NCBI GenBank assembly: GCA_003168375.1
Contig: PMSI01000005.1
Span: forward strand, 62,001-126,000
Direction: 5' to 3'
Length of the DNA stretch: 64,000 nucleotides
From: Vulcanimicrobiota bacterium
Lineage (GTDB): Bacteria; Vulcanimicrobiota; Vulcanimicrobiia; Vulcanimicrobiales; Vulcanimicrobiaceae
Shown here: piece after piece, positions 1-8,197 of the stretch
How the letters are laid out: each line of letters opens with the position of its first letter
Position numbering within the stretch: the first letter of the stretch is position 1
Made by a program: the position numbers and the translations under genes
The notes under the pieces: generated by a model
Seen by the model: the letters and a program-made list of their open reading frames with translations, nothing else
Databases searched by the model: none
What the model was told of the DNA's origin: nothing

Positions 1-483
1 CGCGAGATCGCGCCGCTCGGCAGCGTCGTCGACTTCGGGATCGAGGGCGACCGGACGCAGTTCGTGCTGTGGCGCGCGCGCAACGGCGAGCTCGACGGCT
101 CGAGCACGCGCGTCGTCGTGCTGATGGTCGGCACCAACAACCTCGCCAGCGCGACGCCGGAGAACGTGGCGCGCGGCGTCGCGGCGATCGTCGACACCGT
201 TCGCGAGAAACTGCCGAACGCGGTCATCGTGCTCAACGCGATCCTGCCGCGCGGCGGGCCGGACGATCCGGTCCGCGTGAAGATCGCGGATGTCAACGCA
301 CGGATCGCGGTGCTTGCCGACGGGAAGCGCGTGCGCTGGCTCGATGCCGGCCGCGGCTTCGTCGATGCGGGCGGCGCGATCGACCCCGCACTGATGCCCG
401 ACCGGCTGCACCCCTCGACGGCGGGCTACGGGGTCTGGGCGGCGGCCTTGCGTCCGGTCTTGCTCGAATCGCTCTCGAAATAG
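1..483 (+). CDS. SGNH/GDSL-type esterase, 5' part outside the window
   Basis: The frame is already open at base 1, so the start and the nucleophile (GDS) block lie outside the window; 160 residues are visible. They fit the C-terminal part of an SGNH hydrolase resembling the PAF-acetylhydrolase beta/gamma subunits. MVGTNN at visible residues 42-47 is the conserved Gly/Asn block, and DRLHPS at 134-139 carries the Asp and His of the catalytic site. Such enzymes deacylate esters, often on glycans or lipids; the substrate here cannot be read. The 3' end overlaps the convergent acyltransferase gene by 58 bases. Confidence 0.85.
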   Translation, partial: REIAPLGSVVDFGIEGDRTQFVLWRARNGELDGSSTRVVVLMVGTNNLASATPENVARGVAAIVDTVREKLPNAVIVLNAILPRGGPDDPVRVKIADVNARIAVLADGKRVRWLDAGRGFVDAGGAIDPALMPDRLHPSTAGYGVWAAALRPVLLESLSK

Positions 484-1550
484 CGCCGCGCGAGCCGCAG
501 CAGCGGCCGCTCGATCCAGCGGTACGCGAGGAACGAGAACGCGATCGCCAGCGCGTATCCGCCGAACACGATCGCGATGCGCGCCGGCACACCGTGCAGG
601 TGGATGCGGTTGAGCGCGAGCCCGATCGCGCCGATGACCGGCACGTGCCACAGGTAGAGTGCGTAGCTCGCATCGCCTTGCGCGCGCAGCCAGCGCGGTG
701 CGAGCAGCCCGAGGCGCTCCAACCCGAGCGCCGCGTAGACGAGCAGCGCCATCGGCAGGCCGACGGCCCACGGCCGCCACCATGCGACCTCGAGGAACTC
801 GCGTCCGGAGTACGCCGTCGCGATGCACACCGCGACGACCAGTGCCGCCGCAAGCACGAGGAGCGCGCGCGGGGCCGCGAGCGCGCCGCGCAGCACGAGC
901 GCCCCGATCGCCATCCCGAACACGAACTCCAGGTTGAACCAGCTGCCGAGGACGCGAACCCAGGGGTTCGCGTGCGGCCCGAACGCCCCGATCAGCACGA
1001 CCGCCAGCAGCCAAATCGCCGTCACGGCGGGAAGGTAGTGGCGTTGGAACCGCAGCGCCGCCGCGAACACCGCGTAGAACACCAGCTCGTAGGTCAGCGT
1101 CCAGCCGACGACCAGCAGCGGCTCGCCGCGCTGCGGCAGCGCGAGGAACGAGGCCAGGATATCGGGCGGCGCGCTGCGATGCTCACCGGTCGCGCTGGGG
1201 ACCAGCAGGTACGCGCCGAGGACCAGCGCGGTGACGATCACGTACGGTGGGTAGATGCGTGTCGCGCGCCGCGCAAGGAACCGGCGCGGCGCGGATCCCT
1301 CGCCGAACCAAGTCGCGGTCGAGACCAGCATCACCAGGCCGCTGATCACGAAGAACAAGTCGACGCCGTAGGTCCCCAGAACGTGGAACGGAGTGGTCCA
1401 CGGCCGGCCCGGAAGGTAGGTCGACTCGACCGAATACGCGTGAACGACGACCACCATCAGAGCGGCGATCGCGCGCAGCGCCTGGACGTTCCCGAGCACC
1501 TCCGGAGGTTCTGAGATGCGAGTGACGATCCTCGGCGCGACCGGCTTCAT
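426..1550 (-). CDS. acyltransferase family 3 membrane protein (OafA-like)
   Basis: A polytopic inner-membrane acyltransferase of about 374 residues, the usual size for the family, with about ten hydrophobic stretches. The family signatures are present: ALRAIAALMVVVVHAY at residues 24-39, with the conserved His37, and YGVDLFFVISGLVM at 61-74. These enzymes O-acetylate surface sugars, peptidoglycan or lipids. The ATG at 1550 would overlap the first 35 bases of the divergent epimerase gene. A GTG at 1499 would avoid the overlap and still keep the conserved N-terminus, so the start is uncertain. A convergent SGNH esterase sits at its 3' end, and in many bacteria the two activities are fused or paired. 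Confidence 0.88.
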   Translation of the reverse strand: MKPVAPRIVTRISEPPEVLGNVQALRAIAALMVVVVHAYSVESTYLPGRPWTTPFHVLGTYGVDLFFVISGLVMLVSTATWFGEGSAPRRFLARRATRIYPPYVIVTALVLGAYLLVPSATGEHRSAPPDILASFLALPQRGEPLLVVGWTLTYELVFYAVFAAALRFQRHYLPAVTAIWLLAVVLIGAFGPHANPWVRVLGSWFNLEFVFGMAIGALVLRGALAAPRALLVLAAALVVAVCIATAYSGREFLEVAWWRPWAVGLPMALLVYAALGLERLGLLAPRWLRAQGDASYALYLWHVPVIGAIGLALNRIHLHGVPARIAIVFGGYALAIAFSFLAYRWIERPLLRLARRYFESDSSKTGRKAAAQTP

Positions 1551-2361
1551 CGGCCGTCACCTCGGCGCGGCACTGCGTGCGCGAGGAGACGAGGTCGTGG
1601 AATCGAGCCTGCGCGACCCGGCCAAGGCCGCCGAGGCCAGCGCGGGCAGCGCGGTCGTCGTGAACCTGGCCGGGGCCCCCGTCGCCGTGCGCTGGACCGA
1701 GGCCGCGAAGCGCGCGATGACGACCTCGCGGGTTGACCTTTCGCGCGCCTACATCGACGCTCTGGCACGAATCGAGAACCGTCCGAGCGCCTACGTCGGC
1801 GGCTCCGCGATCGGATACTACGGATACCGCCGGACCGACGTGCCGTTCGACGAGTCGAGCCCGCCCGGCGACGACTTCCTGGCGCGCCTGTGCGTGGCGT
1901 GGGAGGCCGAGGCCGACCGGGCCGGCACGCTGGGGATGCGGGTGGCGAAGATTCGGACCGGGCTCGTCCTAGGCCGCGACGGCGGCGTCCTGGGCAAACT
2001 GCTTCCGCTCTTCCGGCTCGGTCTCGGCGGCGTGGTCGCGAGCGGCGATCAGTGGTGCTCCTGGATCCACATCGACGACGAGGTCGGCGTCCTGCTGCAC
2101 GCGATCGACGGGGCCGCCGGCGTGCTGAACGCGACCGCACCGAGCCCGGTGACAAACCGGGACTTCACCCACGCCCTGGGCCGGGCCGTCCACCGACCGA
2201 CGCTCTTCCCCGTCCCGGCCTTCGCGGCGGCCCTGATGCTCGGCGAGGGCGGCGCGGTGCTCACCGGCGGCCAGCGCGTGCTTCCGCGGAGGACCGTGGA
2301 GAGCGGCTACGTCTTTCGCCATCAGGCTCTTGACGAGGCGCTCCAGTCGCTCATGGCGTAG
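1516..2361 (+). CDS. TIGR01777-family epimerase (extended SDR, YfcH-like)
   Basis: A 281-residue NAD(P)-dependent extended short-chain dehydrogenase of the TIGR01777/YfcH group. The Rossmann motif GATGFIG lies at residues 7-13, followed by NLAGAPV (50-56), SAIGYYG (97-103) and SWIHIDD (182-188), all typical of the group. The last 45 residues match the DUF1731 tail. The physiological substrate of this family is unknown. The start is well supported: GGAGG at 1504-1508 is seven bases before the ATG. The acyl-CoA synthetase begins eight bases after its stop. Confidence 0.9.
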   Translation: MRVTILGATGFIGRHLGAALRARGDEVVESSLRDPAKAAEASAGSAVVVNLAGAPVAVRWTEAAKRAMTTSRVDLSRAYIDALARIENRPSAYVGGSAIGYYGYRRTDVPFDESSPPGDDFLARLCVAWEAEADRAGTLGMRVAKIRTGLVLGRDGGVLGKLLPLFRLGLGGVVASGDQWCSWIHIDDEVGVLLHAIDGAAGVLNATAPSPVTNRDFTHALGRAVHRPTLFPVPAFAAALMLGEGGAVLTGGQRVLPRRTVESGYVFRHQALDEALQSLMA

Positions 2362-2369
2362 CGGGCCGC

Positions 2370-4037
2370 ATGGCGACGATCCTTTCCGACCGGCTCGGCG
2401 GCACGGTGCCGTCGACGATGTCCGACCTGCCGCTCTCGATCCGGGCGATCTTCGAGCACGCGATGAAGTCGCATCCGCGCAAGCACATCATCGCGCGCGA
2501 CGGCGGCGAGCTGCTGCGCTTCACCTACGCCGAGTTCGGCAAACGGGTCGCGAAGCTCGCGCACGCGCTGCGAAAGCTCGGCGTGAAGCCGGGCGAGCGC
2601 GTCGCCTCGTTCGCCTGGAACGGCCACCGGCACCTTGAGCTGTACTACGCCGTGCCGATGATCGGCGCCGTGCTGCACACGGTGAACATCCGGCTGTTCC
2701 CGGATCAGATCGCGTTCGTCCTCGACCACGCCGAGGACGACATCGTCTTCTACGACGGCTCGCTGGTGAAGCTGATCAAAGCGGCGGCCGCGCTCGCGCC
2801 CGGGTCGGGGCGGCGCTTCGTGCAGATGGGCGCCTCGCCCGAACCGTTCGAGGGCGCGCTCGACTACGAGACGCTGCTCGCGCCAGAACCCGAGACCTAC
2901 GATTGGCCGGAGATCGACGAGCGCGCGGGCGCGATCCTGTGCTACACCTCCGCGACGACCGGCGATCCCAAGGGGACGCTCTTCTCGCACCGCTCGACGT
3001 TCCTGCACGCGCTGGCGGCGGGACTCGCCGACTCCCTCGGCTTGACCGAAACCGATCGCGTGCTGCCGATCGTGCCGATGTTCCACGTCAACGCCTGGGG
3101 GACGCCGTTCCTTGCCCTGATGGTAGGCGCCGACTTCATCATGCCGATGGAGCGCCTCGACCCGGCCGGTGTCATCGAACTCTGCGAGTCGGAAAAGGTG
3201 ACGCTCTCGGCCGGTGTTCCGACCGTGTGGCTCGCAGTGCGCGACGCGCTGCGCGCGCAAGGGAAAACGCTCCCGCACCTCAAGCGCATCGTCATCGGCG
3301 GCTCGGCGATGCCGCGTTCGCTGATGGACGATCTCCGCGCGCTCGGGATCGACGCGATCCACGCCTGGGGGATGACCGAGATGTCGCCGATCGGCACGGT
3401 GTGCCGCGACGTCGCCGAGCTCGCCGACAATCCTGAAAAGCAGCGCGAAGAACGCTACAAGCAAGGCCGCTTCTGCCCGATCGTGCAGTGGCGCCTGGTC
3501 GATGAGAGCGGCCACGACGTCCCGCCCGACGGCCGCTCGCGCGGCGAGCTATGGGTGCGCGGCTTCGCGGTGACCGCGAAGTACTACAAGAACGAGGAAG
3601 CGACCGCGACCGCATTCGAGCCGGACGGCTGGTTCCACACCGGCGACGTCTGCACGGTCGACGAGTACGGCTACCTCGAGATCGTCGACCGCGTCAAGGA
3701 CTTCATCAAGTCCGGCGGCGAGTGGATCTCGTCGGTCGAGGTCGAGAACATCCTGATGGGCCACCCGGCGCTCAAGGAAGCCTGCGTCTTCGGCATCCCG
3801 CATCCGAAGTGGCAAGAGCGCCCCGTCGCCGCCGTCGTCGCTCGCGAGGGACACGACGTCGACGAGGACGCGGTCCGCGCGTGGATGGCCGACAAACTCG
3901 CCAAGTGGCAGACGCCCGACCGCGTGATCTTCGTCGAAACGATCCCACGCACGGGCGTCGGCAAGTTCCTCAAACGCGACCTGCGAGAAACGTTTAAAGG
4001 GCTGTTTGCGGATCAAGATGAGACACGAGGCGCCTGA
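2370..4037 (+). CDS. acyl-CoA synthetase (medium/long-chain fatty acid-CoA ligase)
   Basis: An ANL-superfamily adenylating enzyme of 555 residues that activates a carboxylic acid, probably a fatty acid, to its CoA thioester via an acyl-AMP. The phosphate-binding loop [11 protein letters not shown] is at residues 192-202; the family more often has [15 protein letters not shown] supplies the adenine-side motif, [18 protein letters not shown] is the hinge region, and the C-terminal [13 protein letters not shown] contains the catalytic Lys. Overall it resembles AlkK-like medium-chain ligases. A second in-frame ATG at 2418 (residue 17) is an alternative start. It probably works with the beta-oxidation operon at 7010-12534. 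Confidence 0.92.
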   Translation: MATILSDRLGGTVPSTMSDLPLSIRAIFEHAMKSHPRKHIIARDGGELLRFTYAEFGKRVAKLAHALRKLGVKPGERVASFAWNGHRHLELYYAVPMIGAVLHTVNIRLFPDQIAFVLDHAEDDIVFYDGSLVKLIKAAAALAPGSGRRFVQMGASPEPFEGALDYETLLAPEPETYDWPEIDERAGAILCYTSATTGDPKGTLFSHRSTFLHALAAGLADSLGLTETDRVLPIVPMFHVNAWGTPFLALMVGADFIMPMERLDPAGVIELCESEKVTLSAGVPTVWLAVRDALRAQGKTLPHLKRIVIGGSAMPRSLMDDLRALGIDAIHAWGMTEMSPIGTVCRDVAELADNPEKQREERYKQGRFCPIVQWRLVDESGHDVPPDGRSRGELWVRGFAVTAKYYKNEEATATAFEPDGWFHTGDVCTVDEYGYLEIVDRVKDFIKSGGEWISSVEVENILMGHPALKEACVFGIPHPKWQERPVAAVVAREGHDVDEDAVRAWMADKLAKWQTPDRVIFVETIPRTGVGKFLKRDLRETFKGLFADQDETRGA

Positions 4038-4281
4038 GGCGAGCGCAAGGTGTACCGGTAGGCTCCGAACATCCTGAGTTCGTCCACGCCGCGTCGAATG
4101 GAACGACAATATCAAAGCATGCACGACACTAGAATGACCGTCACGTCCGAGCTGGCGCGTAAGAGCGCCTTGCACCCTCTAACAAAGGCGGGGCGAGAAC
4201 GCGCACACTTTCTCCGCGTAGATACCTTGCGCTCCTTCGGTCGGTGTTCGTCTTCCGATATTTTGCAGGCACGCTAGTCAC
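4038..4281. other. left junction of the lower-GC island, no gene seen
   Basis: These 244 bases separate the acyl-CoA synthetase from the TIR gene. Base composition drops here from the strongly GC-rich coding of the left flank to mixed sequence with A/T runs, and it stays lower until about 6960. I see no convincing gene, tRNA remnant, transposase or direct repeat. The TIR gene promoter should lie here, but I cannot pick a clear -35/-10 pair. Confidence 0.4.
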
Positions 4282-5262
4282 GTGAGCAACAATGACTACA
4301 GGGACGAAGGAGGACTTGGGCCTATCTTCCTGTCGCATAGCGCGGCTGACAAGCCCTTCGTCCGACGCTTGGCAAAGACGCTGAAGGCGCATGGCTTTAA
4401 CGTCTGGCTGGACGAAAAGGAGCTCCTCATAGGGGACCCGCTGCCACAGAAAGTTTCGGAAGCGATCGACCGGGCACGAGCCGTAATTATTGTTGTTAGC
4501 GCCGCGTCGGGAAAAAGCAAATGGCTCAGATTCGAGTTGAACAAAGCCACTCAGCGAATGATTACAGGGGGATGCCGCGTCCTACCGGTCTTAATTCAAC
4601 GCGCTGAACTCTTTCCGGAGTTGTCCGCGCTGCTCTATGCCGACTTTCGTAAGCGGCCGCGTTCCGCGTGGCGCACCTTACTCGAGACATTACGCATTGA
4701 GGCATCTCGCTATCCGAAGATTCCGCGCTATCGCCTTGACAGCTCAAATGCCCTCGATCGACAACGCGCGCTCGATAAGCTAATTCAGGCAGAGTTCGAC
4801 GGCCATGGTTGGGCCGACATGGACATTAGCGCCACGCGTTCGGTATCGTGGGAGGTCTTGACGCTATATCAGAGGCCTGGCCCGGAAATCTCCGTCGCGT
4901 ATCAAGAAGTCACCGATTACATAGATAAGCGGGAACCTCTTATGATACACGACTGGGACGACTTTGTTCTGACCCAGCAAGACGAATACGGCGAACAATT
5001 CGGCCTCCTCGTGAGCCAACGCCCGCCTTCGAGTCAACTCCGCGATCAACTTTATGCCGATAGTTCACACGTCCGATATGCCGTGCACAGGCGGACTTGG
5101 CATCCAAAGGTTGCAGCAACGATTCTTTGCGATGTATCAGACCGGCCCTCCGAGGCGGCGTCGCTGGCAAGGATTCATCGGGTTCAAGCGTTGATCATCC
5201 GGCTTGATCGAGAGTCACGCGAATCTGACGCGCCGATCGGCAGCCTACATAGTTCCGATTGA
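4282..5262 (+). CDS. TIR-domain protein with uncharacterised C-terminal half
   Basis: A 326-residue protein starting at GTG. Residues 13-130 form a TIR domain: FLSHS at 16-20 begins the first strand, NVWLDEKELLIGD (40-52) is the BB-loop region, and KWLRFEL at 80-86 contains Glu85 at the position of the catalytic Glu of TIR NADases. Bacterial TIR proteins often hydrolyse NAD or make cyclic ADP-ribose signals in anti-phage defence; NADase activity here is inferred from the retained Glu. Residues 140-326 match nothing I recognise and contain no obvious membrane segment; they may sense the trigger. The gene is convergent with the SLOG gene and less GC-rich than the flanks. Confidence 0.85.
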   Translation: MSNNDYRDEGGLGPIFLSHSAADKPFVRRLAKTLKAHGFNVWLDEKELLIGDPLPQKVSEAIDRARAVIIVVSAASGKSKWLRFELNKATQRMITGGCRVLPVLIQRAELFPELSALLYADFRKRPRSAWRTLLETLRIEASRYPKIPRYRLDSSNALDRQRALDKLIQAEFDGHGWADMDISATRSVSWEVLTLYQRPGPEISVAYQEVTDYIDKREPLMIHDWDDFVLTQQDEYGEQFGLLVSQRPPSSQLRDQLYADSSHVRYAVHRRTWHPKVAATILCDVSDRPSEAASLARIHRVQALIIRLDRESRESDAPIGSLHSSD

Positions 5263-5485
5263 CTTCGTGTTCCTCGAAACACCAAGATCGCGTTTGGGAC
5301 GCAAGTTTCCGACTATGCTACAAGGAGTAGCGAAAACGTCGCGCCGGTCTCGCGCTCTACTATGCGACGCCAGCCGGTCCGACGTGGTGCGACGCGAGCG
5401 AAGTCTTCGCTTATGTTGATAGCGTTGGGCGGGCGCCGGCGACCAGAAGATCAGCCACGAAAACGCTATACCGACCGCAGCGCCT
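5263..5485. other. convergent gap between TIR and SLOG genes
   Basis: This 223-base stretch lies between two convergent stop codons. Only short overlapping frames occur on both strands, and none has a credible start with a ribosome binding site. I see no gene here. It may contain a bidirectional terminator, but no strong hairpin with a T-run is evident. Confidence 0.35.
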
Positions 5486-6370
5486 TTAGAGGGCTTCGCG
5501 CCGACGGTCGGACGCACGTTGAACTACATCGCGTGCAGCCTTTGCTTCTAGGCGTAGGCCGATTGACGAAAGCACTTTAAGTACGGTTGCAAAGTCAGAT
5601 GTTTCAAGACCGTCGAGCGTACGACCGATGCTTTCGCCTGCACGTCTCGTGTTTGCCACTTGGTCGATTCTTCTATCTCGAACGATCGCGCCAATAGCAT
5701 TTATTACTGCGGTGGCGTCGCCTATTGCAAGCGCTTTATTGAGGGCAGATGCCGTCTCTTCTGCAGATAATCCTTTACCCTGTTCAGATGCCTTCGCTGG
5801 CGCCTCGTCGAGGAGCAATAGGAGTCTCGAATCCGTCTCGATTTGCTCGCCAGACCATTCTTCGGATGTGGCGCGTTGTTTGATGTCGGCCTGCAATTCG
5901 GTGTTGCACTTGGTAATGAAGTCGCGCCATTGGTCCATGGACTTAATATTCAACGCACGCATTTCCGGAACGTTGAAGAGCACCGAGATCTTGCCCGCAC
6001 GTACAAGTCGCAGCACATTCAAGGCCGTCCCGGGACTCTTGCCGTCCCATATCATGAATCCGATGTCTGCTTGTCTCGCCATTTCGCGATCCTTAGCAGC
6101 ATAAAACTGGAATCCCTTAGCATTTGCCGGCACGCTTACGGGGTGGATGGGCCATGACCCGAGGTTGTTCCGAGGTTTCAACCCGGAGCAAAATACTGTC
6201 ACGTTTTCGTACCGAACATCGAAGAAGAATTTTTGGACAGCCTTATCTGCTCCGTTGGCGTCGCCAACGATAACCTGGTGGCCGCTAGCGACGACCTTAT
6301 CCAAACGCTTCCTGACTTCTGACGGAAGACGCGAAACGTGTCGCGAGCCGCCGATGAACACGGTGTTCAT
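5486..6370 (-). CDS. SLOG-domain protein fused to a HigA2-like antitoxin domain
   Basis: A 294-residue two-part protein. Residues 1-135 form a SLOG (DprA/LOG-like, Rossmann-type nucleotide-binding) domain: FIGGSR at 5-10, GDANGAD at 36-42, and MIWDGKSPGT near 106-115. SLOG domains bind or process nucleotide ligands and are common in conflict systems. Residues 205-276 resemble the HigA2-type addiction-module antidote domain (ALNKALAIGDATAVINAIG, then SDFATVLKVLSSIGLRL). I infer a nucleotide-sensing regulator, perhaps DNA-binding. Its ATG overlaps the stop of the upstream phosphoribosyltransferase (ATGA), so the two genes form an operon. Low GC content suggests horizontal acquisition. Confidence 0.75.
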   Translation of the reverse strand: MNTVFIGGSRHVSRLPSEVRKRLDKVVASGHQVIVGDANGADKAVQKFFFDVRYENVTVFCSGLKPRNNLGSWPIHPVSVPANAKGFQFYAAKDREMARQADIGFMIWDGKSPGTALNVLRLVRAGKISVLFNVPEMRALNIKSMDQWRDFITKCNTELQADIKQRATSEEWSGEQIETDSRLLLLLDEAPAKASEQGKGLSAEETASALNKALAIGDATAVINAIGAIVRDRRIDQVANTRRAGESIGRTLDGLETSDFATVLKVLSSIGLRLEAKAARDVVQRASDRRREAL

Positions 6371-6959
6371 TGATTGCTCCGGGTTCGCGTGATCGTAAGA
6401 GCAAGAACGCTCTTGGCGCCACCTTCTGCTAGTAAAACGTCGGTAATCGCATTCATGGTTGACCCTGACCGGAATAGATCATCAAAAAGGAGAACACGTT
6501 TGTGAAGCGTCACGGCTTTGTCGACTCTATACAGGCCGTCGAGTAATTCCAGACGTTGATCCGGATCCGTTACACCCTTGAGCTGTGTCGACGGCCGGTG
6601 GTGGTAACGCAGGAAATCACAGGTACTTTGAGTGCGGCGCCGATTCCCTCCGCGAGCACGAGCACTGGCTGGACTGCGCGCGCCGTCGATGGCGGCACAG
6701 GGACGATTAGGTCGAACTTTCCGCGGCGTTCTTGCAAGAACTCAACTGCGGTATCGACGATTGACGAAGCCGCATCCTTGTCCGCGTGATACTTTAACTG
6801 ATACAGGAGTTCAGCTATTGGCGGCCTGAGAGTGTCGAATTGCATGTGGCCGTACGCGTTATGGCCGACTGGCGTGCTGCTTGTCGTGTGTAGATCCAAC
6901 GCAATACCACCCGCAAATCTTCCAAATATGGGCTGCGGATGAATCTCGACGATCGCCAT
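6367..6959 (-). pseudogene. ComF-like phosphoribosyltransferase, frameshifted
   Basis: The product would begin MAIVEIHPQPIFG at an ATG preceded by GGAGG with ten intervening bases. It reads in one frame through SCVTTTG and then meets TAA at 6572-6570. The homologous continuation, LKGVTDPDQRLELL followed by the PRPP loop VLLFDDLFRSGSTM, is in another frame from about 6590 and ends at a TGA (6369-6367) that overlaps the SLOG start. The full length of 593 bases is one short of a multiple of three, which fits a single lost base. It could be a real inactivation or a sequencing error in the acc/ggcc-rich tract near 6590-6610. Intact relatives are type I PRTases that use PRPP. Confidence 0.7.
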
Positions 6960-7009
6960 TTTATTGCTGCCTCCACTCCCGGCCGACGTCTCCTCAGCTT
7001 TGCGTTCGG

Positions 7010-8197
7010 CTAGTTCAGGTTGACTTCGAACAGCCCCGCGGCGCCCATGCCGCCGCCGATGCACATCGTGACGACGATGAACTTTTCGCCCCGGCGTTTG
7101 CCTTCGATCAGCGCGTGCATCACCATGCGGGCGCCGCTGACGCCGTACGGGTGGCCGATCGAGATCGCGCCGCCGTCGACGTTGATCTTCTCGTTGGGGA
7201 TGCCGAGCGTGTCGCGGCAGTAGACCGTCTGCACCGCGAACGCTTCGTTCAGCTCCCAGAGGCCGATGTCGTCGACCTTCAGGCCGTGGCGTTTGAGCAG
7301 ATCGGGGACGGCGAAGACCGGGCCGATCCCCATCTCGCCGGGGTCGCAGCCGCGCACGACCATCCCGCGGTAGAAGCCGAGCGGGTTGATCCCGCGGTTG
7401 CGCGCTTCGTCCGCGTCCATGATCACGACCGCGGCCGCGCCGTCGCTGAGCTGCGATGAGTTGCCGGCGGTGATCGAGGAGTCTTTCGAGAGCACGCCCT
7501 TGAGCGAGAGCAGTCCTTCGAGCGTCGTGTCCGGACGATTGCCCTCGTCCTTCTTCAGCGTGACCGCCTCTTCGCGGAACGCCTTGGTCTCTTTGTCCTG
7601 CTCGTACTTCCAGGTCGGGAGCGGAACGATCTCGGCGTCGAACCTGCCGGCATCCTGCGCGGCCGCCGTGCGTTGCTGCGACTGCAGCGAGTACTCGTCC
7701 TGCGCCTCACGCGAGATCTTGTACTTCTTCGCGACGGTGTCGGCCGTCTGCAGCATCGGCATGTAGAGGTTCGGCTCGTGGCGGAGCGCCCACTCTTCGG
7801 TGAACTCGTGCATGTTCATGTCGTTCTGCACGAGCGAGATCGACTCGACGCCGCCGGCGACCATCACCTTCGCGCCGTCGACGATGACCCGATGCGACGC
7901 TGTTGAGATCGCTTGCAGCCCCGACGCGCAGTAACGGTTGATCGTCGTTCCCGCGACGCGCTCCGGGAGGCCGGCGCGCAGCGCGGCGACGCGGCCGATG
8001 TTGTGACCGGTCGCGCCCTCCGGGAGGCCGGTGCCGATCACGACGTCTTCGACTTCGGCCGGATCGACGCCGGCGCGTTTCACTGCGTTCGCGATGACGT
8101 GTCCCGCCATCGTCGCGCCGTGGGTTTGATTGAAAGCGCCACGGAACGCTCTGCCGATCGGCGTCCGCGCCGCTGAGACGATCGCCGCCTCAGGCAT
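7010..8197 (-). CDS. fadA: acetyl-CoA C-acyltransferase (thiolase)
   Basis: A thiolase of 395 residues, full length for the family, catalysing the CoA-dependent cleavage of 3-ketoacyl-CoA that ends each beta-oxidation round. The acylated cysteine is Cys90 in NRYCASG. The base His349 lies in GHPYGVSGAR and the second cysteine, Cys379, in MCIGGGMG. It is the last gene of the padR-fadE-fadB operon, and its ATG lies eight bases inside the 3' end of the upstream multifunctional enzyme gene. The island's PRTase begins 50 bases beyond its stop. Confidence 0.95.
   Translation of the reverse strand: MPEAAIVSAARTPIGRAFRGAFNQTHGATMAGHVIANAVKRAGVDPAEVEDVVIGTGLPEGATGHNIGRVAALRAGLPERVAGTTINRYCASGLQAISTASHRVIVDGAKVMVAGGVESISLVQNDMNMHEFTEEWALRHEPNLYMPMLQTADTVAKKYKISREAQDEYSLQSQQRTAAAQDAGRFDAEIVPLPTWKYEQDKETKAFREEAVTLKKDEGNRPDTTLEGLLSLKGVLSKDSSITAGNSSQLSDGAAAVVIMDADEARNRGINPLGFYRGMVVRGCDPGEMGIGPVFAVPDLLKRHGLKVDDIGLWELNEAFAVQTVYCRDTLGIPNEKINVDGGAISIGHPYGVSGARMVMHALIEGKRRGEKFIVVTMCIGGGMGAAGLFEVNLN

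Noticed and set aside
2322-3515. Long minus-strand frame opposite the acyl-CoA synthetase
   Set aside because: Antisense shadow of a clear ANL enzyme; Arg/His-rich translation without domains, caused by high third-position GC.
5204-5580. Three small overlapping frames between the TIR and SLOG genes
   Set aside because: They overlap on both strands, have no ribosome binding site and no similarity to known small toxins or antitoxins.
4038-7009. Island as an insertion sequence or prophage
   Set aside because: No transposase, integrase, terminal inverted repeat or tRNA attachment site is visible at either edge.
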